A stretch of DNA of 64,000 nucleotides from Rhizopus arrhizus (taxonomy: Eukaryota > Mucoromycota > Mucoromycetes > Mucorales > Rhizopodaceae): assembly GCA_024220505.1 (NCBI GenBank), contig JAKZZE010000002.1, positions 434,001 through 498,000 of the forward strand. The letters are read 5' to 3'. Within the stretch, counting starts at the first letter, position 1. Each line of letters starts with the position of its first letter. The notes beneath the pieces were generated by a model, which had not been told where the DNA came from, did no database searches, and saw nothing but the letters and a program-made list of their open reading frames with translations. The translations under genes were made by a program, and so were the position numbers. This document shows, piece by piece, positions 9,415 to 17,887 of this stretch.

Positions 9415-10750
9415 TCATGTATCCTGAAGGCCTTTCATTATTATGTTGTGACATGTATGTAAAAATATAGTGATGTTTTTAGCAGTCATCACATCATGAT
9501 TCCATGCAGTACAACAAGAGTTACATTTGAGTTTGGTTTTCCATTGGTTACATATTTGATTAGTAAAAGCCTCAGGGACATAGATAAATTCAGTTTTCCT
9601 TTGTGTATCCTTTGATGTCTTCTTAATAGCATTAATAATCCGTCTATTAGTGGAAGATTTTTTTTTCTTTCGTAAATCCAGAACAAGAATCATCACCATA
9701 AGTAATTGTTCTTTTTTTGCAAGGAACAGCTGGCTTGTTATCTTTGGAGAAAGTGGGATCCATTTTTCCTTATTGCCGTAGTCTTGTTTCTTCTCAATAA
9801 TAGAACCGATACCGTTGTGCTTGACATTATCATCAAATGATCTTTTGGCAATCGCATGCATCGCTTTTTATTTTTTGATATAAATTTTGAAATTAAGCTT
9901 GATTAGCCTAAGCATATATGTTGTGAGTATAAAGTACTTGCCCTTCAGTAAAAGTTCCTTACCAGCTATCCTTGCTATAGTAAGGGCATTTCATTGACTT
10001 TGTAGATGATTGTTCAGCCTCTTTTTTTTTTAGCAATCCTAAGAGCCAATTCTTTGTTCTTTTCTTTTGAATAACTTTAGAGGTCGTCTTTTCTTAATTA
10101 TTGAAGCCTTTATTAGCTAATGCAGTGGTAGTGGCTACATTAGGAGTAGTAGCATAGAAGTATTTGTCATTTTTGTCATCTATGATTTGTTGTAATGTTG
10201 GTATGATTCAATATGATAGTTAAAAAACATGTACAGATCTTGTTCTTCTTCAGGCATTTCATATGTATGTGATATCTCTCCCTTTAGTTTGTCCCTCTTT
10301 GCTTCGATTGCCTTTTTATTGTTGACGGAAGATTTTCCTTTACTTAATATTATCTACATTAGTTTGCCTATTCATATAGAGAAAATACAAACCATTGAAA
10401 AATATACCTGACTTCTTTTTGAAACCTTCAAATGAATCACTGGATGATACATAATTAAAAGCGAATTTTATGGGCAATTGGAAATCGCTATCAGCGTCTT
10501 CTTGAACAGATATTTTCCCTTGTGTCGCTTAAGAACCTGAAGCATCAACTGCCATGCATATATGGTTTTAGTCTTGTTACTATTGACTAATAACAATTTC
10601 ATATAGCAAGCTTTGTTTACCTCTCGCATTTTTGGTTGATGAACCCTTCTGAGCTGGGGGGTTCAATATAAGCTTCTTTTTGCGCTTCATCTGTATTTAC
10701 TACTGTAGATAGTCTTGCTCTTTGATAAGAAAAGTAAACAAAAAGATACT
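9415..10750 (-). pseudogene. Degenerate multi-exon gene with TnpB/Fanzor-like C-terminal motif
   Basis: The 3' part (9861-9415) is an open frame of 148 codons. Its end reads NQICNQWKTKLKCNSC followed by CTAWNHDVMTAKNI. Cys pairs followed by WN-x-D-V-x-x-x-x-NI are the zinc ribbon plus RuvC-III signature of TnpB/Fanzor nucleases; here the usual Arg is His. Farther upstream on the same strand there are protein-like blocks in changing frames separated by stops. These include SVQEDADSDFQLPIKFAFNY (about 10510-10445), KKAIEAKRDKLKGEISHTYE (about 10310-10250) and DKNDKYFYATTPNVATTTAL (about 10185-10125). I see no intact RuvC-I or RuvC-II, so the copy looks dead. Assigning the upstream blocks to the same original gene is inference. 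Confidence 0.5.
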
Positions 10751-11141
10751 TACTGCTGAAAAAATTGATAAAGAAGAGTGCGAAAAAGAAAAAAATTACA
10801 TTTTGCTATGTTACCTGTTTTAATTTGTCACACGAATTTGTCAAAAGAGGATCAACAACAGGTTCTTTATTAAAAAGAAAAGTAAATATGTTTTAAAGGA
10901 CAATCTTTTGATGACAGCGACACTTTGACTCCTCGAATTGTAGAAGATTCTTCACAATTTACTCTGGCAGACTGCCAGGGATGGATAAGACATCCAATTT
11001 TATTCTTTGATCTTAGCTTTTTTTGGAAAAAAAGTCTTTAATGTTTCCAAAATAAATTGTCAAGACCGAGCGGAAGACAAGATCATGCAATTAAAAACAG
11101 GTTTTTTTTTTGTTTATATTTACTATTATTAAAACGAAAAA

Positions 11142-11175
<34 letters not shown>

Positions 11176-11227
11176 CTCACTGATCTTGTATTTTTACTAT
11201 TTATTCAGCAGCAAAGAAAAAAAAAGA
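10751..11227. other. Intergenic/5' leader with long poly(T)
   Basis: AT-rich spacer and presumed leader of the coiled-coil gene. It includes a poly(T) run of about 35 bases (11141-11175). A frame through this run would add a poly-Phe stretch to the downstream protein, which is not credible as coding sequence. Confidence 0.55.
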
Positions 11228-12448
11228 ATGATTGAAGAGCAAAGAGATTATCCTGTAAACTTGGATACAGCAGAGTTAGTTATATCTTTGGCTTCCAAAA
11301 AGCATAATACTTTTAAATTAATGATGAACGCTCTCCATAAAATAAAAGAAAACATAGAAAATCGACGAAAAAAGAACTTGAACTTTTACCAAACATCTAC
11401 ACTTATAGAAGGAATCTACAACAAAGAAATATATTCTCATCGACAGCTTTCAAGTAGCATTCATGGAGAAATAAAATATATTGAAAATGACATTTATCAG
11501 TTAAGCAAACAACAAGAGATATTAAAACAGGAACTGAATATGCATAAAGAGGAGATGAACATCATTAGAGAATATGCTGAATACAGAAAAAATAAAAAGA
11601 CAAAGCGCGAAAAGCAATACCATGATTTTTATCATGTACCTATTCTTGCAGCTCAATACAAAAAGAAATACATTCGTGCTCTTGATAAAAACTCAGATGC
11701 TGAAGAACAGGTAACAAAAGTCAGATCGACCGTGGATTCTTGCCAACTGGTTATTATTGAAACTGCAAAGGCGATTAATGAATCACAAAAGATGGTGGAA
11801 TCACTTATAATTCAAAAGCAAGATGCGGAAAATAAAGTAAAGCAAGCAGAGGAGATGATCAATGAATTGCATGAAGGGCAGAAATTCTGGTCAGGATTTG
11901 ACAACAGTCAGTTACCCACAGCTTTGAAGGCAACACAAGCACTCATTGAAGTTATTCAAAGACATGAAAGAAAAAGTAATACCAACATCACTCAAGCTGT
12001 TAACAACGAGAGTGAATTTGTCAAATTATTCAAATTAGCACTGTATCAGTACGCTGAAGCAGAAAATTATGCCGAGTCAAGATGGGGAAAGAGTCAAGTT
12101 GAGTTTAGCTGTGCAAAATGCAAAACTAATCAAGTAGGTTGGCCCAATTTGGATAGTATTCGCACATCAGATCTGCTGTGTGATTCATGCTATAAAGAAA
12201 CCCAAACCTCTATGGTTTTGGAAAAGAAAATCAATGGAATGATTGGAACAGAAAACAATAATCATCTACAGATACTTAAAGAAGGCTCTACTCTTTCTCT
12301 ATCTTCTGCTGCATCCAGCTCATCTAAATCAAGCAATAGAAATAAAACTGGACTCAAAAAAATGTTTCAAATTATCAAAAATAATAAGCAATCCAATAAT
12401 ACTAATCAAGATTTTTCGAATCATTTTGCTAATCTTTATGTATCTTAA
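11228..12448 (+). CDS. Hypothetical coiled-coil protein with a CxxC-CxxC zinc motif, 406 aa
   Basis: The ATG at 11228 (MIEEQRDYPVNLDTAEL) is preferred over one at 11057, because the extra 57 residues come from poly(T) and AT-rich leader sequence. Residues about 20-250 are charged and helical with long heptad-like stretches (KQQEILKQELNMHKEEM, QKQDAENKVKQAEEMINEL), suggesting a coiled coil. Near residues 295-325 there is CAKCKTNQVGW followed by LLCDSCYKET. These two CxxC pairs 26 residues apart could bind one zinc. The C-terminal 80 residues are Ser/Asn/Lys-rich and probably disordered. No introns are needed. I do not recognise the family; it could be a lineage-specific scaffold protein. Confidence 0.7.
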   Translation: MIEEQRDYPVNLDTAELVISLASKKHNTFKLMMNALHKIKENIENRRKKNLNFYQTSTLIEGIYNKEIYSHRQLSSSIHGEIKYIENDIYQLSKQQEILKQELNMHKEEMNIIREYAEYRKNKKTKREKQYHDFYHVPILAAQYKKKYIRALDKNSDAEEQVTKVRSTVDSCQLVIIETAKAINESQKMVESLIIQKQDAENKVKQAEEMINELHEGQKFWSGFDNSQLPTALKATQALIEVIQRHERKSNTNITQAVNNESEFVKLFKLALYQYAEAENYAESRWGKSQVEFSCAKCKTNQVGWPNLDSIRTSDLLCDSCYKETQTSMVLEKKINGMIGTENNNHLQILKEGSTLSLSSAASSSSKSSNRNKTGLKKMFQIIKNNKQSNNTNQDFSNHFANLYVS

Positions 12449-12595
12449 TAAAATGTATATAGTTTTGTGATAGTATCTGAAGTTCTTTCTCTTTTTTTAT
12501 TACTTTTTTTTTTCTAGATGATATTATGTACATTATCAAGACTCTATGATAGAAAAAATAACTTCTTAGCTCATGTCTTTTCCTTTCCTTGTTTT

Positions 12596-13499
12596 TCAAA
12601 TGTCGCTTAAGCAGTCCTTAATAGACTTGTAATATTCGGGTGAGAGATAGTTGACTAATTCATCTTTTGTTAACCAAGCAAACTCCACAAAATCCTTATT
12701 AAGTTTGACTTGACCGGCATATACACGAGCCTTCATGAAAAAGACCTAAAACATTTTGTTAACTTCTTTTCCTCTCTTCTTTATTATATAATCTACCTTT
12801 AATCCAGGTTGTTCTTTAGCTGATGCTTCTTTATAAAATCCAATTGGTTGACGGCCAACAAACCAAGTATCCATATCTGCACCACATTGTTCCGTTAATG
12901 TACGTTCTGCAGCCTAATGTTAAGGAAACTGAGTATTTTAATCAAAAGAGTACCCCATCTGCTTTTCTTACTTCATGTAAATACTCTGTGGCATCAATAG
13001 GACCTTGAGGAAATTGCCAGGGGTTTTCTCCTGATTGCTTCACAACAAGATACAATGTTTGTTTCAAGGCGCGATCGAGACTTTTCTTGTCATCCTTGGC
13101 ATCTGCTTTGGTGCTTCTTTCTAACTTTTCAAGCTTTGTTGAAACTGTCAAGCCTTCGTTTTCTTTTTCCCAAGAGACTTGGCTGGCTTGAAGTGCTTCG
13201 CTTAGTGAAGTTGTGGAATCTTTCATGGCATTCTGACGTGCTTGTTCCTCATGCTTCCAACGACGTTCTGCAACTGAACCTTTTTTAAAGTAGAAATCTG
13301 TAGGTGTCGTTACTGCTTCTTGACGTTCTAATTTTTCACGGTAATCAAAATAAGCCTTTTCAAATGGTGTGGCATCACGGGTAATTTGTGGTGCACGTGA
13401 TAATATTACAGAAGCTTGTATACGGCTGTTCTTTACAATCAACGGATTTGCAACTGCAGTGGCTAAACCTCGTTTGATTATGGTATGCTTAAACATCAT
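12596..13499 (-). CDS. MRPL17: Mitochondrial large-subunit ribosomal protein mL46, 264 aa, three exons
   Basis: mL46 (MRPL46 in animals, MRPL17 in yeast) is a Nudix-fold protein of the mitochondrial 54S/39S subunit. Exons are 13499-12972, 12913-12797 and 12745-12596; introns of 58 and 51 bp are both in phase 0. The N terminus (MMFKHTIIKRGLATAVANP) fits a presequence. RIQASVILSRAPQITRDATPFEKAYFDYREKLERQEA is the family N-terminal block, here cited as its two halves RIQASVILSRAPQITRD and PFEKAYFDYREKLERQEA. The degenerate Nudix region reads PWQFPQGPID, then AAERTLTEQCGADMD across the first junction. FVEFAWLTKDEL lies in the last exon. The Nudix catalytic glutamates are not conserved, as expected for a ribosomal protein. 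Confidence 0.9.
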
Positions 13500-14103
13500 T
13501 AAAGTAACAAAGTGAGTATAAGACTGGAAAAAAAGTTTTATTTGCCGGGGTTGTCAAAAAAGGCTTTTCTCGATTCTGATTTGCTAGAAAATCATATTCC
13601 GAATAAATGTTGATTTTTGAAGGCTTTTATAATAAAACATATATTAAAAATAAACAACAGCAAGGCTACTTTACGCCAAAGCCCTTCAATATTATTTATT
13701 TTTTAGTACAGTTTAACATTCACATAGTTTACGCTTGAAAAATTATTTCATATCAAGTGAAAAGAGATGCTAGTTATCATTACTTCTATATCTGCATAAG
13801 AAATATGCTAATGTTGATATGATTAAATAGCAATACTGGGGATCCAAATTTATTGCGCCCGGCAGTAAATTTGATCTAATTGACCATTTTCCTTCTTTCT
13901 TTAATAGAAAAATAGTGTAAAAAGCATCTATCTATTTATTTTAGATTTCAAAAGAAGACTGTATTACTTCTTCAACTGATTGCTTGCTGTTACTGCATTA
14001 AGCTTAATGACTGTACAATATTTACTTCCATTTTGAATTTGAGATAGTTTTAGAATCCTTGAAAAAAAAGTAAACTTGATTTTGAGATGAAGTCAATTTG
14101 ACT

Positions 14104-14141
<38 letters not shown>

Positions 14142-14227
14142 AAAAGAAAACTGAGTTGATTTAAATAGGATTGTAAACATCCATGAATATATCAATTCGC
14201 ATGTTACCTGTAATGATCGTAAGTCAA
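13500..14227. other. Intergenic region with a long poly(A) tract
   Basis: AT-rich spacer between mL46 and the second Fanzor-like remnant. A run of about 28 A lies near 14112-14139. No gene was recognised. Confidence 0.5.
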
Positions 14228-15320
14228 TCAAGATCGAGCATGTTTGTCAGTGCTATTGGGTGATAACTTTACGTTTTTTTGAAAACAGTCTGAGTACCTT
14301 TCTCCTCTCCAAATCGAGTGAGCAATAGCCATCGCGTTATTGGAGGCATTGACGTCTCTCTGCCAAAGTGTGCAATATGTAGTACAGGCAAGGACACCAA
14401 AGCTGCACACATTGCTACTTTTCTTTAAAGTTTCAACCGCTCTCTGCTTATATTGATACAAGGAGAAGCGTTTTCTTGCCACCTTTGGCCCGTATAAGTT
14501 GAAAAGGTTATCTAAATGAATAAAAATGTGACTTATATAAACGTAATGCTTTGACAAGTTTGTTGTCATGCTTGAATGGATTCGCCTTTTTCCAGCCGCT
14601 ATGTTCTGTTCAATTTTCAGTCTTTTCAATTCGGTAAAGTATTTTGTAGAGCCTGTCAAATGTTAGTATTCTTTAGTTGTACGATGCCTTATATCACATA
14701 ATTCAGAACGGATACATGCGGTAAAGACAGTTTTACAGCCTGGGTCAAGAGTAATCGACTGATAACTGCTTTTTTATTCCTGCCAAGCTATAGTCATCCA
14801 AAAAAAAGATAGGGACTATTTAAGATGGACTCTTCGCTTTGTGTTGTTTTGTAAAATAAAAAATTGACTGTAAAGCTACCTAATCAGATCAAAATAACAA
14901 ACAAGACATTCTTGCTTCTGTGTAGCCTCAGGTCGTCGATACCAAAATGGATATGTTTAACGCTGCATATTAGTTAGAGTAGATTTCTTTTTGCCTTCTA
15001 TAACTTAATTTATCAAAGCTCAAAACCCTATAGAAGGGTTTCAATTGATACATATATCTTCTTGAAAGGGCTTCACCCGGTAATAATGTGCTTAAAGTGT
15101 TGACAGAAATGGGAACAAAGCGCCAATGAAGAAATGGTAGCAGTAAAAGATTCGATAATCTTGACGAAAGCATTCTTCAAATATCACACAATTTGTGGTT
15201 TTTATGCTCTTGCCCAAGTTCAAAAAGTTTTGAAAGCAGTAATGGCCTATATTTACCTGGTGATTTTGAAAGAGATCTCGGTGATAATCTAAAATTTAAG
15301 CATTTTTTTGAGATATACAA
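14228..15320 (-). pseudogene. Fanzor (eukaryotic TnpB-like) nuclease pseudogene, internally deleted
   Basis: Fanzors are RNA-guided RuvC nucleases encoded by transposons. Reading 15173 to 14970 on this strand gives LHWRFVPISVNTLSTLLPG and QLKPFYRVLSFDKLSYRR, which resemble N-terminal blocks of Fanzor-like proteins of mucoralean fungi. About 14725-14665 gives LDPGCKTVFTACIRSE, matching the RuvC-I Asp motif. An in-frame TAA follows, then the frame continues as LKRLKIEQNIAAGKRRIHSS and FNLYGPKVARKRFSLYQYKQ. It then passes almost directly to LACTTYCTLWQRDVNASNN, the zinc ribbon and RuvC-III Asp. The roughly 100-residue region that should carry RuvC-II is missing, and there are stops and frame changes upstream. 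This copy is inactive. The family call is from pattern memory; the 5' limit is uncertain. Confidence 0.65.
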
Positions 15321-16265
15321 AAGTCGGTAATATTTTGCTTCATGTCTTGCAAACTAGCGTGGCCAGCTAGACCAGACCATTTAGGTATTATTATTTTATT
15401 CTGGTAGTGGGTTAGGTTGAATGCTTTATATAGAAATTTTTCTAGAAATTTGAAAGTAAGGTACTGTAGTGACCACCAGATCTTTTATATAAGATTAAAT
15501 AAAACTAAATAAAGGTAAAAAAAAAAGATAAAGTGATCAGGAACTTCTAAGATAATATTGCCTGTTTATTAAATAAAAATATAAAAATATGAGTAGAGCT
15601 GTACTGTCCTCTTCCAGAATATCCAAAATGATCCGGTTATTTATACTGTTGCTCGTAGTTGGCTTATTTAACCGACTTCATTCAAACGACTCATTTCATT
15701 TTGACTTTGTATTGTAACTTTCTTGGGCCTTAGTGGGTTGATAGTTTTTCAAGTGCTTATGAGTTTAAGACATAGGGTGTCGATATAGATCTTTAAAAGT
15801 TATCTGCTTTTCTAAGTGATCACCAGATTTTGTTAAATAGATTAGACTTGTTTATAATAAGGCAACTTGATAAGAGTTTTGAAAATGTTTACAATGAAAA
15901 TAATTGGCTTCAAGGGACTTGTCTTGCTTGTGTTTTAAGAGTGTTATATCAAAAGGTTCAGGGATAAAGATACTTTATTTATTGGATAGAATATATTTAA
16001 AATAAGTAAAGTTAAGATATATAAGTCAAGAGAAGTGTCGTAAAATAAAAAATAAAAACTTGTCTATTTTATAGACAAAGGAAAATAAGATTTGATTTTT
16101 GAAATAAGGTCCAAAATCTAAATAGATCCAACATAGTGAATCTACAAGGCACAGTCATCATTGGCACTAATATTGTAACTTGCTTCGTCACAGCACCGTA
16201 TTAAAGTGCTACAACAAGCGAAAGGATAAATATTTACCCGAAGTAGAAGGCTAAAAACGAATCTC
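15321..16265. other. Intergenic region upstream of the LINE island
   Basis: AT-rich, with no recognisable gene. Two related 13-mers, GTGACCACCAGAT near 15470 and GTGATCACCAGAT near 15819, lie about 345 bp apart. A TATA-like CAGTATAAATAACC lies on the minus strand near 15640. An old solo LTR is possible but unproven. Confidence 0.4.
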
Positions 16266-16338
16266 AGCCCGACGGGGGGGTCGAACCCCCAACCTTGAGA
16301 TTAAGAGTCTCACGCTCTACCGATTGAGCTAGCCGGGC
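16266..16338 (-). tRNA. tRNA-Lys (anticodon CTT)
   Basis: A complete 73-nt cloverleaf. The acceptor stem GCCCGGC pairs with GTCGGGC (one G-T pair). The D arm is GCTC...GAGC, and the anticodon arm is TGAGA-CTCTTAA-TCTCA, giving anticodon CTT (Lys). The T arm is GGGGG-TTCGACC-CCCCC. The box B sequence GGTTCGACC and a box A-like TAGCTCAATCGG are present. There is no intron. The CCA end is not encoded. Confidence 0.96.
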
Positions 16339-16513
16339 TCGTTGAAAACTACTGGGATATGATAGGTGATACCATTAGTTTTTTAAATGAAACTCCGATA
16401 AATCCGTGTGACGTAAACCGGAATTGGCTTGTATGCGTGTCGGGCAATTATCTGTTTTGAGTGCTGATCGTGCTGAGACTGAAATGAAGGTGGAAGTTAA
16501 GAGTCCTTATCCT
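16339..16513. other. Spacer between tRNA-Lys and the LINE insertion
   Basis: 175 bp upstream of the tRNA gene with no coding content. The LINE target-site duplication begins directly after it. Confidence 0.6.
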
Positions 16514-16526
16514 AATGTATGATCTG
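16514..16526 (+). repeat. Left target-site duplication of the LINE
   Basis: AATGTATGATCTG here recurs at 21750-21762, directly after the element's 3' poly(A). The first A is shared with the poly(A) tail, so the certain part is 12 bp. Confidence 0.9.
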
Positions 16527-16530
16527 CATC

Positions 16531-17886
16531 ATGGTTCTTTCCGCCAAAAATAATTTTGACCAATTTGGTGGCTTATCTAAGTCACCTCACTCAACATCAA
16601 CATCTCAAACATCTCCTAATCAGCGATCTTGGGTACAAGTGGTAACCAAAAATCGTAAATCACTCTTACATGCTACGAGAACAAATATTCCAGCTGATGT
16701 TCCCGGATCTACAACAGTTGACAAGAACAATTTAACCATCATCAAAACCAGTATTTGGCGCCCGGGTCATGGACCAGGCAGTGTATTCATTGATATGACC
16801 GGACGCAAAGAAACCAAACTTGAGTTCTTACGTTTAGTTGCCCAGCAATACCCCTCTCGAATGGGAGTCCTTACGCAGCAATTTGGATCTATGAAATTTG
16901 CTGAGATTAATTTCGAGCCGACAGATAATGCCTTGACCGATTTTCTTGCAAATGGTATTAAGTTTAGTGATAACTCGATCGTGCTACCTTGTCGTGCTCT
17001 TGACAGCCAAATGAAGGTAGTCCGTCTCCGTCTGTCGAATTTACCTTTTTTGAATGAGAGCACCTTATTAGCTGGACTGCAAAAGAGTTTACAGAGATAC
17101 GGGGACATCCTTGATGTTGGGATTCTTTTAGAGCCGACTACAGGGACCTATATGTGCACCGGCTATGCTACCCTTAATATAGCCTCTGAGACTAAGAATT
17201 TTAAGGATTTAACTCATCTCATTCCTTGGGATGAAATGGAGGACTTTGGTTTCTATGCTGTATGGAACCAGATGCCTCATTACTGCCGTTACTGCCACGA
17301 AGAGGGCCATGTCGTGGTCAACTGTCCTAAGCGACGAGCTCGCTATACTTGCTGGAATTGTGGTGTAGATGGCCATATGGCAGCCTCCTGTACTCGAGAT
17401 AAGCCTTCTAAGCGCGCTCGTAAACAAACGGAAACTGTTACGGTTAATCCTACAGTTGTCGAACAAAACCCTCTCCTACCAGCTAATCAGGAACTGCCTA
17501 CGAACTCAGATTCCATAGATACTGCGAAACCATCCGAGACCGAAATAAAGGATCAACCGGAAAATGGTAACCAAGAATCAATCGATGAAGCATCCTCTCT
17601 TATTCCCAAAGTAGTGCTCACAATGCCTCCACAGCCCGTTACCTCCAACATCAAAGCTTCACCTAGCAAGAAATCATCAAAGGTTGGTAGGATACATCCT
17701 GGGCACAAGCCATACGAACGTCCGGTCACTCGATCTCAGTCAGTTCCTTCTCAAGTAACACCTTCTGAATCATCGCACAATATGCAACTTGATCAACACG
17801 ACGCCGCCATTACAGATGCCACTGCAGATTCCTCCTCATTCGACAGCCATACGGATGATGGACACTCCCTTACTATACTTTATTAA
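16531..17886 (+). CDS. LINE ORF1: Gag-like nucleic-acid-binding protein with two CCHC knuckles, 451 aa
   Basis: The start is placed at 16531 because the upstream in-frame ATG (16519) lies in the target-site duplication, outside the element. The N-terminal third is Ser/Thr/Gln-rich. The middle (about residues 80-240) is a folded RNA-binding-like region. Two zinc knuckles follow near residues 250-290: CRYCHEEGHVVVNC and CWNCGVDGHMAASC, both CX2CX4HX4C. The C terminus is Ser/Pro/Glu-rich and probably disordered. The protein is expected to bind element RNA and act as chaperone in the RNP. The frame has no breaks. Its TAA (17884-17886) is one base from an ATG opening the ORF2 frame. Confidence 0.9.
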   Translation: MVLSAKNNFDQFGGLSKSPHSTSTSQTSPNQRSWVQVVTKNRKSLLHATRTNIPADVPGSTTVDKNNLTIIKTSIWRPGHGPGSVFIDMTGRKETKLEFLRLVAQQYPSRMGVLTQQFGSMKFAEINFEPTDNALTDFLANGIKFSDNSIVLPCRALDSQMKVVRLRLSNLPFLNESTLLAGLQKSLQRYGDILDVGILLEPTTGTYMCTGYATLNIASETKNFKDLTHLIPWDEMEDFGFYAVWNQMPHYCRYCHEEGHVVVNCPKRRARYTCWNCGVDGHMAASCTRDKPSKRARKQTETVTVNPTVVEQNPLLPANQELPTNSDSIDTAKPSETEIKDQPENGNQESIDEASSLIPKVVLTMPPQPVTSNIKASPSKKSSKVGRIHPGHKPYERPVTRSQSVPSQVTPSESSHNMQLDQHDAAITDATADSSSFDSHTDDGHSLTILY

Positions 17887-17887
17887 T

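Noticed and set aside
11057..11227. N-terminal extension of the coiled-coil protein from ATG 11057
   Set aside because: It would add a poly-Phe stretch encoded by a long poly(T) run and AT-rich leader. The ATG at 11228 gives a normal protein start.
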